From Pseudomonas sp. BBP2017 (GTDB taxonomy: Bacteria; Pseudomonadota; Gammaproteobacteria; Pseudomonadales; Pseudomonadaceae), in assembly GCF_003024385.1 (NCBI RefSeq), contig NZ_PVZN01000002.1, forward strand, positions 248,001-312,000: 64,000 bases of DNA, written 5' to 3'. Made by a program: the position numbers and the translations under genes. Within the stretch, counting starts at the first letter, position 1. Every line of letters begins with the position of its first letter. The notes under the pieces are model-generated. The model was not told where the DNA came from, ran no database searches, and worked only from the letters and a program-made list of their open reading frames with translations. Positions 50,732 to 59,754 of this stretch are shown here, in pieces.

Positions 50732-52194
50732 TCAAGGACTACCAGTCGCAAAAAGAACTGCGCGATGCCTACGATTTTTGCATCGTCGGTGCGGGGCCTG
50801 CCGGTATCACCCTGGCCCTGCAACTGGCCCAGGCCGGGTGGAGTGTAGTCCTTGTCGAGGGCGGAGGGCACGAGTACTCACCGCGCTCACAAGCGTCCTA
50901 CGCCTGCACATCGACGGGACTTGAGATGTACGCTGAGGAAACGCGCTTGCGCTATCTGGGCGGCACTTCCAATCACTGGGCTGGGCGCTGCCGTCCGTTT
51001 GAGTCCTCAGACTTTGCGATCTCGCCACCTGGCAACCTGCCTGGTTGGCCCATCGCGTACGCGGAAATCGAGCGCTATCTGCCGGCGGCGATGGATATCG
51101 TCGATCTTGCGCAAGGGGCAAGTTTTCAGGCGCGCAACACCGGTTTGAAGGGGGGCGAGTTCGATGCTGACCGCTTCCTGCTCAGTCCGCCGACGCGTTT
51201 TGCACAAAAGTATGCATCGGCGCTCAACGAGACGCCGGGGCTCGATGTCTTTATCAATTGCAACTGTGTCGATCTTGAGTTCGATCAGGCTTCAGGGCGC
51301 CTGGCGGCTGTGCGGGTGTCGGACTACGACCTGCACCGAGAGCGACTGGTGGCAGGCAATTTTATCCTGGCAACGGGTGCCATCGAGAATGCCCGGCAAT
51401 TACTCAATAGCGAGTCGCTGCGGGCAGCGGGGATCGCAAACAGCAACGGTCTGGTGGGCGGGTGTCTCATGGAGCACCTGAATATCGATATGGGCACCTT
51501 CATATTAGAAGAGGGACAAGATACCGAGCCGCGCGAGTATTACACCACGGATGCCTTTGTCGCGGCGTTCCGTTCGGGTAAAGGTAATGTAGCCACTTCG
51601 GTGCTGTCGGATGTGCGCACTTACGGTCGAACGGCCGAGGTCAAACACTTTCTCGAAAACCTCGCTTGTGATATGGGCATCGCCAGTAAAATTGAATTCA
51701 TTGCCAAATTCAGTTGCCCAGGCGATGGCGTCATCAGCACGATGATCGAACAGTTTCCCAACGTGCAAAGTCGTATCTCGCTGCTGGACGAAAAAGACCA
51801 ACTGGGTGTGGCCAAGGTCAATGTCAATTGGGCCGTAAGCCCTGACGACAGGCACACCATCAAGTGCATCGGCAGCGAAATGGCCAAGCAATTTGCCGAG
51901 ATGGGGTTGGGTTTCGTCAAGCTCAACGATTACGTCTATGACACCGCCGTGCCACTGAAAATAATTCCGCATGCCCACCATATGGGTACCACGCGGATGG
52001 CGGCTTCACCTGAGGCCGGTGTTGTCGATGCAAACTGTAAGGTATTTGGCACTGAAAATCTTTATGTTGCAGGCAGTAGCATTTTTGCCAAGGGCGGTGC
52101 CTCCAACCCGACGATGCCTCTTCTGCAGTTTGCGTTAAGGCTGGCGGATCATCTCAAAGACAAGATGAAGTCGGCGAGCCCTGAAGTTGTTTGA
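50728..52194 (+). CDS. GMC-family FAD oxidoreductase
   Basis: This 488-aa flavoenzyme has the FAD-binding Rossmann motif GAGPAG at 21-26 (YDFCIVGAGPAGITLALQLA, ending VVLVEGGG). A substrate domain is in the middle (RYLGGTSNHWAGRCRPFESS). The GMC C-terminal block is HAHHMGTTRMAASPEAGVVD, then NLYVAGSSIFAKGGASNPTM, with the active-site His in HHMGTTRM. It has no signal of its own; the coupled mini-protein may carry it out by Tat. Sugar or alcohol oxidation on a lipid-linked intermediate or on the polymer is possible. GMC enzymes are not standard members of Wzx/Wzy loci. Confidence 0.9.
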   Translation: MIKDYQSQKELRDAYDFCIVGAGPAGITLALQLAQAGWSVVLVEGGGHEYSPRSQASYACTSTGLEMYAEETRLRYLGGTSNHWAGRCRPFESSDFAISPPGNLPGWPIAYAEIERYLPAAMDIVDLAQGASFQARNTGLKGGEFDADRFLLSPPTRFAQKYASALNETPGLDVFINCNCVDLEFDQASGRLAAVRVSDYDLHRERLVAGNFILATGAIENARQLLNSESLRAAGIANSNGLVGGCLMEHLNIDMGTFILEEGQDTEPREYYTTDAFVAAFRSGKGNVATSVLSDVRTYGRTAEVKHFLENLACDMGIASKIEFIAKFSCPGDGVISTMIEQFPNVQSRISLLDEKDQLGVAKVNVNWAVSPDDRHTIKCIGSEMAKQFAEMGLGFVKLNDYVYDTAVPLKIIPHAHHMGTTRMAASPEAGVVDANCKVFGTENLYVAGSSIFAKGGASNPTMPLLQFALRLADHLKDKMKSASPEVV

Positions 52195-52339
52195 ATCAAG
52201 CAGTAAAGCATTACAGGTTTGAAAAACGAGCAACAGCGCGGTTGATAGTGGGGAGTGCAATTCGGTCAGCACCAACAAGAACGAGACCGGATTCGACTCA
52301 GGGACAGTCCGAGATAGCTTCACTTGCGAGGGTCGCAGC

Positions 52340-52957
52340 ATGTTTGGATGGATACGCAGCGCAATGGCCTACTACGTCAACTCAACCGGGCGTGGCAGCC
52401 CAATCTACAGGAAGTTGTGCAACCCCAATGCCTGCGAGTGGGGCGTCTACTTAAAACGATGGGGAAAGTTTCATTCCGTCGGCAAGCATGTGCATATCAG
52501 CAGCGGTTGCAATATCACTGACCCTACGATGGTGCGCATCGGCAGTTATGTGGGGCTGTCCGATTGCACGCTGATCGGCCATGACGCGGTGGTGGCCTTG
52601 ATTGAGGTGCGCTACGGAAAGCACCTCGACTCGGTTGGTTACATCGATATCCATGACAATTGCTTTATCGGCCATGGCGCGATTGTCATGCCGCGCGTGA
52701 CCATCGGGCCTGACTCGATTGTCGCCGCGGGTGCTGTCGTTACCAAGGATGTTCCGCCCGGCACGGTGGTCGGGGGCAATCCGGCAAAGGTCATTTGCAC
52801 CACCGAAGAACTGGTAAACAGGATTGAGGAGCGCTGCGTTGCTTATCCGTGGATGGACTTGGTCAGACAGCGCAATGGGGCTTTCGACCCAGCGCTGGAG
52901 CCAACCCTTGTGGCGGCAAGGCGACAGTACTTTTTCGGGGATGGAAACAATGGCTAG
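52340..52957 (+). CDS. hexapeptide-repeat acyltransferase (LbetaH)
   Basis: This 205-aa transferase has isoleucine-patch repeats (about 50-160): HISSGCNITDPTMVRIGSYV, DIHDNCFIGHGAIVMPRVTI, and GPDSIVAAGAVVTKDVPPGT followed by GGNPAKVI. It belongs to the maltose/galactoside O-acetyltransferase class. It most likely decorates a sugar of the repeat unit with acetyl. GAGGG precedes the ATG at 52340. The 145 bases between it and the GMC gene contain no gene. Its 3' end overlaps the start of the next glycosyltransferase by eight bases. Confidence 0.9.
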   Translation: MFGWIRSAMAYYVNSTGRGSPIYRKLCNPNACEWGVYLKRWGKFHSVGKHVHISSGCNITDPTMVRIGSYVGLSDCTLIGHDAVVALIEVRYGKHLDSVGYIDIHDNCFIGHGAIVMPRVTIGPDSIVAAGAVVTKDVPPGTVVGGNPAKVICTTEELVNRIEERCVAYPWMDLVRQRNGAFDPALEPTLVAARRQYFFGDGNNG

Positions 52958-53906
52958 CAAGCCTGTCGACGTGCTGGTGGTCAACTTCAATACCGCCGCC
53001 TTGTTGCAGCCGATGTTTGACGCGCTGCGCCAGGCCGATAGCGAGCAGCTTGCCAGCTATCTGGTGGTGGACAACGCCTCGGTCGACAACTCGCTGGAGT
53101 GCCTGGCCGAGGTGTGCCCTGAGGCGGTGTTACTGAGCAATGAAAAAAACGTCGGTTTTGGTCGTGCCAACAATCAATTGCTTGAGCACCTGCAAGGCAA
53201 GTATGCGCTGCTGCTCAACACCGATTCCTTTGTGGCCGCCGACACCCTGGGCAAAACCATCGAATACATGGACGCCCACCCTGATTGTGGTGTCCTGGGC
53301 GTTCGTCTGGTAGGGCGCGAGGGTGATCTGCAACCCAGCTGCCGCTACTTTCCAACGCCGTTGAATGTGTTTGTTGCCCGCACCGGGCTGAGGCGCTTTT
53401 TCCCGTGGTTGAAGATGGTCGACGAGATGAGCTGGGATCATGGTTCGATCCGTGAGTGCGACTGGCTGCCAGGGTGCTTCTATCTGGTGCGTCGGGAAGT
53501 GCTCGATCAGGTTGGCCTGTTTGACCCGCGCTATTTCCTTTACTACGAGGAAGTGGACCACTGTAAGCGAGTCAAAGCGGCGGGCTGGAAGGTGGTTTTC
53601 TATCCGCATACCACCGTCGTGCACATTGGCGGAGAAAGCTCCAGGTCGGTCGCCGAACTGGAGGCGGCCAGCCGCCAGATTTCAGCCTATCAAATCGAAA
53701 GCGAGCTCTTGTATTTCCGCAAACATCACGGCGTACCCGGGCTGGCCTTGCATATGTCACTGGTGAGTCTGGGTGATCTGCTGCTGGCACTCAAGGCGCT
53801 CTTGAAAGGCCGAGGCTGGGCGGCCATCAGCGCCTGCTGGCGGCATACCCGTGCCACCTGGTCGCTGTTGCTCGATACCCGCTTCGCGAGCCAACCCACA
53901 CGGTAG
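52950..53906 (+). CDS. glycosyltransferase family 2 (rhamnosyltransferase-like)
   Basis: This 318-aa cytoplasmic GT-A transferase reads VDVLVVNFNTAALLQPMFDA at the N-terminus, the nucleotide pocket VVDNASVDNS, then EKNVGFGRANNQLLEHL and LLNTDSFV in the DxD position (N-T-D). The acceptor region has CDWLPGCFYLVRREVLDQVG and FLYYEEVDHCKRVKAAGWKV. The last two blocks are those of WbbL-type rhamnosyltransferases, though the sugar cannot be fixed. I start at the ATG at 52950 (overlapping the previous stop); an ATG three codons earlier is also possible. Confidence 0.9.
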   Translation: MASKPVDVLVVNFNTAALLQPMFDALRQADSEQLASYLVVDNASVDNSLECLAEVCPEAVLLSNEKNVGFGRANNQLLEHLQGKYALLLNTDSFVAADTLGKTIEYMDAHPDCGVLGVRLVGREGDLQPSCRYFPTPLNVFVARTGLRRFFPWLKMVDEMSWDHGSIRECDWLPGCFYLVRREVLDQVGLFDPRYFLYYEEVDHCKRVKAAGWKVVFYPHTTVVHIGGESSRSVAELEAASRQISAYQIESELLYFRKHHGVPGLALHMSLVSLGDLLLALKALLKGRGWAAISACWRHTRATWSLLLDTRFASQPTR

Positions 53907-53914
53907 GTGAGTTC

Positions 53915-54439
53915 ATGTTTGAAAATATACGTGCAGACTTGCGTGCACACGGTGGTGACTGGGGGGCCCAGGGCTTCTGGGTAATGTTGGTGTATCGCTT
54001 TGGACGCTGGCGCTACGGCGTACGTCCGGCATTGCTGCGCAAATTGTTCTCCTTCGTCTACAAGGTGCTGTTCAAACTGGTGCAGATCATCACAGGCATC
54101 GAGTTGCCGTGCGAGGTGGTGATCGGCCGCAACTTTGTCATCGATCATTTTGGCGGCATTGTCATCAGCGGTTATGCACAGTTCGGCGATGACTGCCGGA
54201 TTCGCAACGGCGTGGTGGTCGGCCTGAAGAATGTCAATGAACCCACGGCGCCGGTGTTCGGCAATAACGTTGATATCGGCGCGGGCGCCAAGGTGCTGGG
54301 CAACATTCGCATTGGCAACAACGTCGTGATTGGCTCCAACGCAGTGGTATTGATTGATGTGCCGGACAATTCACTGGCCGTTGGCGTGCCAGCGACTATA
54401 AAGATGAGAAAGCCCACTGAAGTAATGGAGTACACCTGA
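53915..54439 (+). CDS. serine acetyltransferase-like hexapeptide acyltransferase
   Basis: This 174-aa CysE-like protein has a helical start (MFENIRADLRAHGGDW), then left-handed beta-helix repeats (CEVVIGRNFVIDHFGGIVIS, VDIGAGAKVLGNIRIGNNVV, IGSNAVVLIDVPDNSLAVGV). It keeps the His-Phe-Gly-Gly turn of serine acetyltransferases but is shorter than cysteine-pathway CysE. Its place inside a polysaccharide operon points to acetylation of a sugar rather than cysteine synthesis. The gap to the previous gene is eight bases. Confidence 0.88.
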   Translation: MFENIRADLRAHGGDWGAQGFWVMLVYRFGRWRYGVRPALLRKLFSFVYKVLFKLVQIITGIELPCEVVIGRNFVIDHFGGIVISGYAQFGDDCRIRNGVVVGLKNVNEPTAPVFGNNVDIGAGAKVLGNIRIGNNVVIGSNAVVLIDVPDNSLAVGVPATIKMRKPTEVMEYT

Positions 54440-54499
54440 GTCAGCCAATTGTTTGTCGCGGCGAATGATGGTTGCGTCGAAGGCTGTCGAGTGAGGTTT

Positions 54500-55477
54500 A
54501 TGGTCAAAGGCATTGGCGTTGTGGTGATCGGTCGTAACGAAGGCAAGCGGCTTGAGCGCTGCCTGGCTTCGCTGGACGGTGGCGCGGACAAAGTCGTTTA
54601 CGTCGACTCGGGTTCGGTGGACGGTTCGGTGCAGATGGCGCAGCAGCGCGCAGTTGAGGTGGTGGCGCTGGATATGACGCAGCCCTTCACCGCCGCACGC
54701 GCGCGCAACGAAGGATTTGCCTGCCTGCAACGCCTGTTGCCCGGGCTGCGCCTTGTGCAGTTCGTCGATGGTGATTGTGAGGTTGCCGCCGGCTGGCTGA
54801 GCAAGGCGCAAGCGTTCCTTGATGCGCATCCTGAGGTTGCGGTGGTGTGTGGTCGGCGCCGCGAGCGTTTTCCGCAACGTTCGGTGTACAACTTGCTGTG
54901 TGATCTGGAGTGGGACACGCCAATCGGTGAGACCAGGGCCTGTGGCGGTGATGCGCTGATGCGCGCTGATGCCTTTGCCGCGGTGTGTGGATTTCGCCCC
55001 AGCCTTATTGCCGGAGAAGAGCCTGAGTTGTGTGTGCGTCTGCGCGCCGCTGGCTGGAAGATCTGGCGCCTGGCCGAAGAAATGACCCTGCATGATGCCG
55101 CCATGACCCGATTTAGCCAGTGGTGGCAGCGCAGCCTGCGTGGCGGCTATGCCTTTGCTGAAGGTGCTTTTTTGCATGGGGCGGCACCGGAACGACATTG
55201 GCAGCGAGAATCACGGCGCATCTGGATCTGGGGGTTGGCGATCCCGCTGGCGATCATTGCGGCGAGTGCATGGCTGGGAGGCTGGGGGCTGTTGCTGTTG
55301 TTGATCTACCCGCTGCAGGCCGTGCGCCTGGCACGCCGGGGTGTCAGGTCGGCGCGCGAAAACTGGCTGCAGGCAGTGTTCCTGGTGCTTGGCAAGTTCC
55401 CCGAGATGCTGGGGCAGGTTAAGTTTCTATTGAACAGATTCGGTGCCGGCAAAGCGGTATTGATCGAATACAAGTGA
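54500..55477 (+). CDS. glycosyltransferase family 2 with C-terminal membrane helices
   Basis: This 325-aa GT2 enzyme has the N-terminal motif GVVVIGRNEGKRLERCLASL, the pocket VYVDSGSVDGS, FVDGDCE as the D-x-D (D-G-D), and ACGGDALMRADAFAAVCGFR followed by AGEEPELCVRLRAAGW. One hydrophobic segment pair lies at about 250-285 (ISAWLGGWGLLLLLIYPLQA-like). The ATG at 54500 has GTGAGG in front; an upstream extension has no support. It is in the same direction as its neighbours with short gaps. Confidence 0.9.
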   Translation: MVKGIGVVVIGRNEGKRLERCLASLDGGADKVVYVDSGSVDGSVQMAQQRAVEVVALDMTQPFTAARARNEGFACLQRLLPGLRLVQFVDGDCEVAAGWLSKAQAFLDAHPEVAVVCGRRRERFPQRSVYNLLCDLEWDTPIGETRACGGDALMRADAFAAVCGFRPSLIAGEEPELCVRLRAAGWKIWRLAEEMTLHDAAMTRFSQWWQRSLRGGYAFAEGAFLHGAAPERHWQRESRRIWIWGLAIPLAIIAASAWLGGWGLLLLLIYPLQAVRLARRGVRSARENWLQAVFLVLGKFPEMLGQVKFLLNRFGAGKAVLIEYK

Positions 55478-55484
55478 GAAACCT

Positions 55485-58400
55485 ATGATTTATCGATCGA
55501 TATTGAAAAGTGTGCTCACGTTGCAGCCCGGATATTCTTTACGGGCGCTGAACAACAAGTTCAAGTTGATGCTGTTGATGACCCGGGAATGGTCAGACTT
55601 GCGCTCGTTTCTGCGGCGCATGTCGAATGCGCTGGGCGACGACGGCTTTGAGAAACTGGAGGGTGATTGCATTGGCGTGGTGCAGTGGCCTTATATCAGC
55701 AAGTGCTGGAATGCCCCTGCACGCCTTGCTGCGGTGGCTTCGCACTATGAAGCGATCAGCAAACAATTTCCGGCGCTGTTGCTGCTGGGGCGTGACGAAC
55801 GTCTGACCCTGTGTGACCTGTCGGGCTACTCCAGCGCCTGTACCCTGGTTTTGGATCGGCCGATCTGGTTCAAGCGCGAAGGGGAGCTGGTGCTGAACGT
55901 GTTTCAAGGCGATTTGCGCGTGGCATCAATCGCCTTCACCTTGTCTCGCACCACGGATGGACTGTGTCTGTTCATCGGCGCGGTCCAGGGCATTCACAAA
56001 GGCGTAGACAGTGAAAGATCCTTGAGTATCTACCGGGACCTGACCAAGGACTTTGAGGGGCTGCGGCCCAGAAGTTTTCTGATCGAAGCCATCAAGTGCG
56101 TTGCCAGAACGGTGGGCGCTACCAGGATTTACGCGGTCGGCGACGCGTACAGGCACCATCGTCATCCTTATTTTGGTGCTGAAAAAGCCCAGGATCTGGC
56201 GGCTAACTACGATGTCATCTGGCTGGAAAATGGCGCAACGCCCTCGGCTCGCGAGGACTTCTTCAATATCCCCCTGGCCCGGTCAATGCGTGCGGCGGAT
56301 GACATCGCCGCGAAAAAACGCGCGATGTACCGCAGACGCCAGGCGTTACTGGATGATGTTTTTGCCCATATCGAAACTGCACTGGCAGGCACTGATGGGC
56401 AAAGGCAGCTGCAACTGCACCGGCAGCGTTTGGGCGCCGCACTGGCAGTACAGGAAGTCCACAGCGCATCGACCATCTCGCCCTTGATGGCAAGGGCTGC
56501 AGCGTTGCTCCGACACCTTGTAACCGAACCACGGGTAGACCAGCGCTTTCGGGCGTACGTGCAGAAAGCCGGGTTGTATCCAACCCTGAGAAAAGTCTGG
56601 CAGGAGTTGTTGAAGCAGGGGCCGGGTCTGCTGTGGAAAGCACCGGATGCACAGAAAAGCCTGCCTCTGGGTAACCCTGGCGTACCGGCCAGCGATCTGT
56701 TCACCAATGAAGTGCTGTTGATCGGCGAGGCTGACCTGTCGCAACGCCCCAAACCGCGGGTGGCGCAGATCCAGCAAGCGCTTGAAGGCCTCGGTTACCG
56801 ATGCCGAGTTGTGGATTGGCGTGACCACGGCGCTTGTCTGAATGCACTGCAGATGTGTTCAGCGGTGATCTTCTTTCGGGTGCCTGCTTTCGCCGATGTA
56901 CTGCAGCTGATCGAGGAGGCCAGGCGGCTCAAGGTCACGTCCTACTGGGACGCCGATGAGTTGATTTTCGATCCGCAGGCGTATCGCCAGGGCAATGATC
57001 TGAACGCATTGAGCGCCGCCACCATCGCAAACCTGCTGACGGCCGTGGCGCTGTATCAACAGGCGCTGCTGTCGTGTGACCGGGCCATCGCTGCGACGGC
57101 CACCTTGGCCCTGGCAATGACTGAGGCTGGCGCCAGGCATGTGACGCTGGTCGAGCAGACCCCGGACGCTGAATCCGACAGCAAGAGTTGGCAGCCGCTG
57201 AGCCGGATCTTTCCTGCGCAGGCGAAGACTCGCGCCAGGCGAGTGCTGTCGGCAAACATATTCTTCGCCCCGAGAAGTTATGGCGGTGCCACGATTATTG
57301 CGGAGCAGATGACGCGGTTGATGGCGCAGGCATCGCAACTGCAGCCATTCGTTTTCACCTCGTTGCCAGTCGCCAACGCAGCGCCCTACGGCTTGTTCAG
57401 GTATGAGGTCAACAAGGTTGCGGTAATCGGCATGGGGTTACCCGAAGAGCGCTCCGAATACTTTGAGAACCCCGCGACAACCCCGACCTTCGAGGCCATG
57501 CTCAGCAGCGTTGCGCCAGACCTTGTGCACTTGCATTCGGTGCAAGGACTCGGGGCGCAGCTGGCGGAAAGTTGCCGCAAGGCGGGCATTCCTTTTGTGG
57601 TGACGTTGCATGACACCTGGTGGATCTGTGGTCGTCAGTTCATGATCAATAACCATGGGCAATACTGCGGGCAAACCAGGATTTCCACTGAAGTCTGCGC
57701 GAAGTGCGTAGACGATCCGGTCCTGAACGATTACCGCCAGCAGTGGCTGGCAAACATGCTGAAAAACGCCGACCTATTACTGGCGCCGAGCAAGTTTGCC
57801 AGGGACCTGTATATCGCCAACGGCTTCGATGCCTCGAAGATCCGGGTCAACAACAATGGCATCCTGGCGCCTGCGGCCAACTACCGTAAGCAACCGGGCA
57901 AGACCCTCAGGTTTGGCTATGTCGGCGGCAATGTCTCGATCAAGGGTGTGACCTTGCTGGCCCGTGCCTTTGCCTCGCTCAACCGCTCAGACTATGAGCT
58001 CAAGGTGGTGGACAGCCAACTGCACCTTGGCTTGCGTTCATTCAAACCAGACAGCATCAAGATTCCCGGAACCGTCACCTTCATTCCTGGCTATGCCCAG
58101 GCCAACATGGACGCGTTCTATTCCGGGATCGATGTTCTGCTGTTCCCGACGCAGTTGAAAGAAACCTTCGGTTTGTCGGTGCGCGAAGCGCTTGCCCGTG
58201 ACGTCTGGGTGATCAGCACTCAGGGGGGCGGAACGGTTGAAGATATCGTCGATGGCGTCAATGGCACCATCATCCCGCTGAGCACAGATGAAAAGTACTT
58301 GCGCCAGGCACTGTCCGATGTGCTCGAGAACCAGCAGCGCTACCTTGAACATCGTAACCCCTTCAAAGCCAGTATCAAGTTGTGCAGCGACCAGGCCCTG

Positions 58401-58496
58401 GAGCTTCAGGGGATCTATGAAGACGTGCTCAAACAGGCCTCGCTGTCGGAGGCATCGGCAGCAGGCCAGCCGTCGGTGATCGCCAGCCTGAGGTAG
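55485..58496 (+). CDS. large fusion protein: VirK/YbjX-like (DUF535) domain plus GT4 glycosyltransferase
   Basis: This 1003-aa protein appears to be a fusion. About residues 40-295 read like DUF535 (VirK/YbjX): SLSIYRDLTKDFEGLRPRSF, AVGDAYRHHRHPYFGAEKAQ, ANYDVIWLENG and the closing AAKKRAMYRRRQALLDDVF. A middle part (about 405-570) has a Rossmann-like half with VLLIGEADLSQRPKPRVAQI and SYWDADELIFDP, similar to partial GT or CgeB-like modules. About 588-990 is a GT4 transferase: ANIFFAPRSYGGATIIAEQM, DLVHLHSVQGLG, VTLHDTWWICGRQF, FGYVGGNVSIKGV and the E-x7-E-like KETFGLSVREALARD. I have no name for this combination. It starts 8 bases after the previous gene. Confidence 0.82.
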   Translation: MIYRSILKSVLTLQPGYSLRALNNKFKLMLLMTREWSDLRSFLRRMSNALGDDGFEKLEGDCIGVVQWPYISKCWNAPARLAAVASHYEAISKQFPALLLLGRDERLTLCDLSGYSSACTLVLDRPIWFKREGELVLNVFQGDLRVASIAFTLSRTTDGLCLFIGAVQGIHKGVDSERSLSIYRDLTKDFEGLRPRSFLIEAIKCVARTVGATRIYAVGDAYRHHRHPYFGAEKAQDLAANYDVIWLENGATPSAREDFFNIPLARSMRAADDIAAKKRAMYRRRQALLDDVFAHIETALAGTDGQRQLQLHRQRLGAALAVQEVHSASTISPLMARAAALLRHLVTEPRVDQRFRAYVQKAGLYPTLRKVWQELLKQGPGLLWKAPDAQKSLPLGNPGVPASDLFTNEVLLIGEADLSQRPKPRVAQIQQALEGLGYRCRVVDWRDHGACLNALQMCSAVIFFRVPAFADVLQLIEEARRLKVTSYWDADELIFDPQAYRQGNDLNALSAATIANLLTAVALYQQALLSCDRAIAATATLALAMTEAGARHVTLVEQTPDAESDSKSWQPLSRIFPAQAKTRARRVLSANIFFAPRSYGGATIIAEQMTRLMAQASQLQPFVFTSLPVANAAPYGLFRYEVNKVAVIGMGLPEERSEYFENPATTPTFEAMLSSVAPDLVHLHSVQGLGAQLAESCRKAGIPFVVTLHDTWWICGRQFMINNHGQYCGQTRISTEVCAKCVDDPVLNDYRQQWLANMLKNADLLLAPSKFARDLYIANGFDASKIRVNNNGILAPAANYRKQPGKTLRFGYVGGNVSIKGVTLLARAFASLNRSDYELKVVDSQLHLGLRSFKPDSIKIPGTVTFIPGYAQANMDAFYSGIDVLLFPTQLKETFGLSVREALARDVWVISTQGGGTVEDIVDGVNGTIIPLSTDEKYLRQALSDVLENQQRYLEHRNPFKASIKLCSDQALELQGIYEDVLKQASLSEASAAGQPSVIASLR

Positions 58497-58551
58497 ATGG
58501 CTGGCGGGGCAGGTCTGATCATTCATAACGCGGGTAAACAGTCGGGCTCCT

Positions 58552-59754
58552 ATGCGCATTGCTTATTTCATCAATCAGTATCCCAAGGTCAGCCATAGCT
58601 TCATTCGCCGCGAAATTCTGGCGTTGGAACGCCAGGGCATTGAGATTCAACGCATTGCCTTGCGTGGCTGGGACGCTGAGTTGCAAGATGCCGAGGACCT
58701 GTCTGAACGGGATAAAACCCGCTACGTGCTGCAAGACGGCATCAAGGGCCTGCTCGTGCCGTTGCTGCACGTGTTGCGTACGCGCCCGCGACATTTTTTT
58801 TCGGCCCTGTGGCTGGCCCTGCGCATGGGCCTGCGTGCCGATCGCCCGTGGCCCTATCATCTGGCCTATCTGGCCGAAGCGTGCCGTGTTGTGCAGTGGC
58901 TGCAGGCGTATGGCGCTGAGCACGTGCATGCGCATTTCGGCACCAATTCAACCGAGGTGGTGATGCTGGCCAACGCACTCGGTGGGCCCGCTTACAGTTT
59001 TACCGTGCATGGCCCGGAGGAGTTCGACAAACCGCAGTTTCTTTATCTGGGTGAGAAAGTCCGGCGCGCGGCATTTGTCGCGGCGGTCAGCTCCTACGGG
59101 CGCAGCCAGCTGTTTCGCTGGGTGGCGCATGAGCACTGGGCCAAGGTCAAGGTGGTGCATTGCGGCCTGGAGCGCATGTTTCATGAAGTGCCGGCAGTCA
59201 TAGCCCCCAATGTGCCGCGCCTGGTTTGCGTCGGGCGTTTGTGTGAACAAAAGGGCCAGCTGTTGCTCCTTGAAGCTGCGCGCCTGTTGGCCGCCCAGTC
59301 GGTGGTATTCGAGATCGTTCTGGCCGGTGACGGGGAAATGCGCGCCGATATCGAAGCGCTGATCATCCGGCATGAATTGCAGGCACAGGTGCGCATCACC
59401 GGCTGGATCAGCAGTGCCCAGGTACGCGATGAGATCCTTGCCGCCCGCGCCCTGGTTCTGCCGAGTTTCGCCGAAGGCCTGCCGGTGGTCATCATGGAGG
59501 CCATGGCCTTGCGCCGACCGGTGCTGACGACCTATGTGGCGGGCATTCCCGAGTTGGTTCGCCAGGGTGAGAACGGTTGGTTGTTTCCTGCCGGGGCGGT
59601 GGAGGAGTTGGCCGCAGCCATGGCCGACTGCCTTGCGCAACCGGTCGACACCTTGCAGCGCATGGGGGAAGCGGCGTATCAGCGCGTGCTGCAACGCCAC
59701 GATATCGACAGTGAAGCGGCCAGGCTGGCCGGCTACTTTAAGGCATCTGCATGA
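58552..59754 (+). CDS. glycosyltransferase family 4
   Basis: This 400-aa GT-B transferase opens IAYFINQYPKVSHSFIRREI, with HVHAHFGTNSTEVVMLANAL and SFTVHGPEEFDKP in the acceptor half. The donor half has LVCVGRLCEQKGQLLLLEAA, VLAGDGEMR, the GWISSAQVRDEILAARAL stretch and the E-x7-E motif EGLPVVIMEAMALRRPVL. This is the common colanic-acid/Wca-type GT4 pattern; the sugar is unknown. The stop overlaps the start of the next gene by four bases (ATGA). Confidence 0.92.
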   Translation: MRIAYFINQYPKVSHSFIRREILALERQGIEIQRIALRGWDAELQDAEDLSERDKTRYVLQDGIKGLLVPLLHVLRTRPRHFFSALWLALRMGLRADRPWPYHLAYLAEACRVVQWLQAYGAEHVHAHFGTNSTEVVMLANALGGPAYSFTVHGPEEFDKPQFLYLGEKVRRAAFVAAVSSYGRSQLFRWVAHEHWAKVKVVHCGLERMFHEVPAVIAPNVPRLVCVGRLCEQKGQLLLLEAARLLAAQSVVFEIVLAGDGEMRADIEALIIRHELQAQVRITGWISSAQVRDEILAARALVLPSFAEGLPVVIMEAMALRRPVLTTYVAGIPELVRQGENGWLFPAGAVEELAAAMADCLAQPVDTLQRMGEAAYQRVLQRHDIDSEAARLAGYFKASA

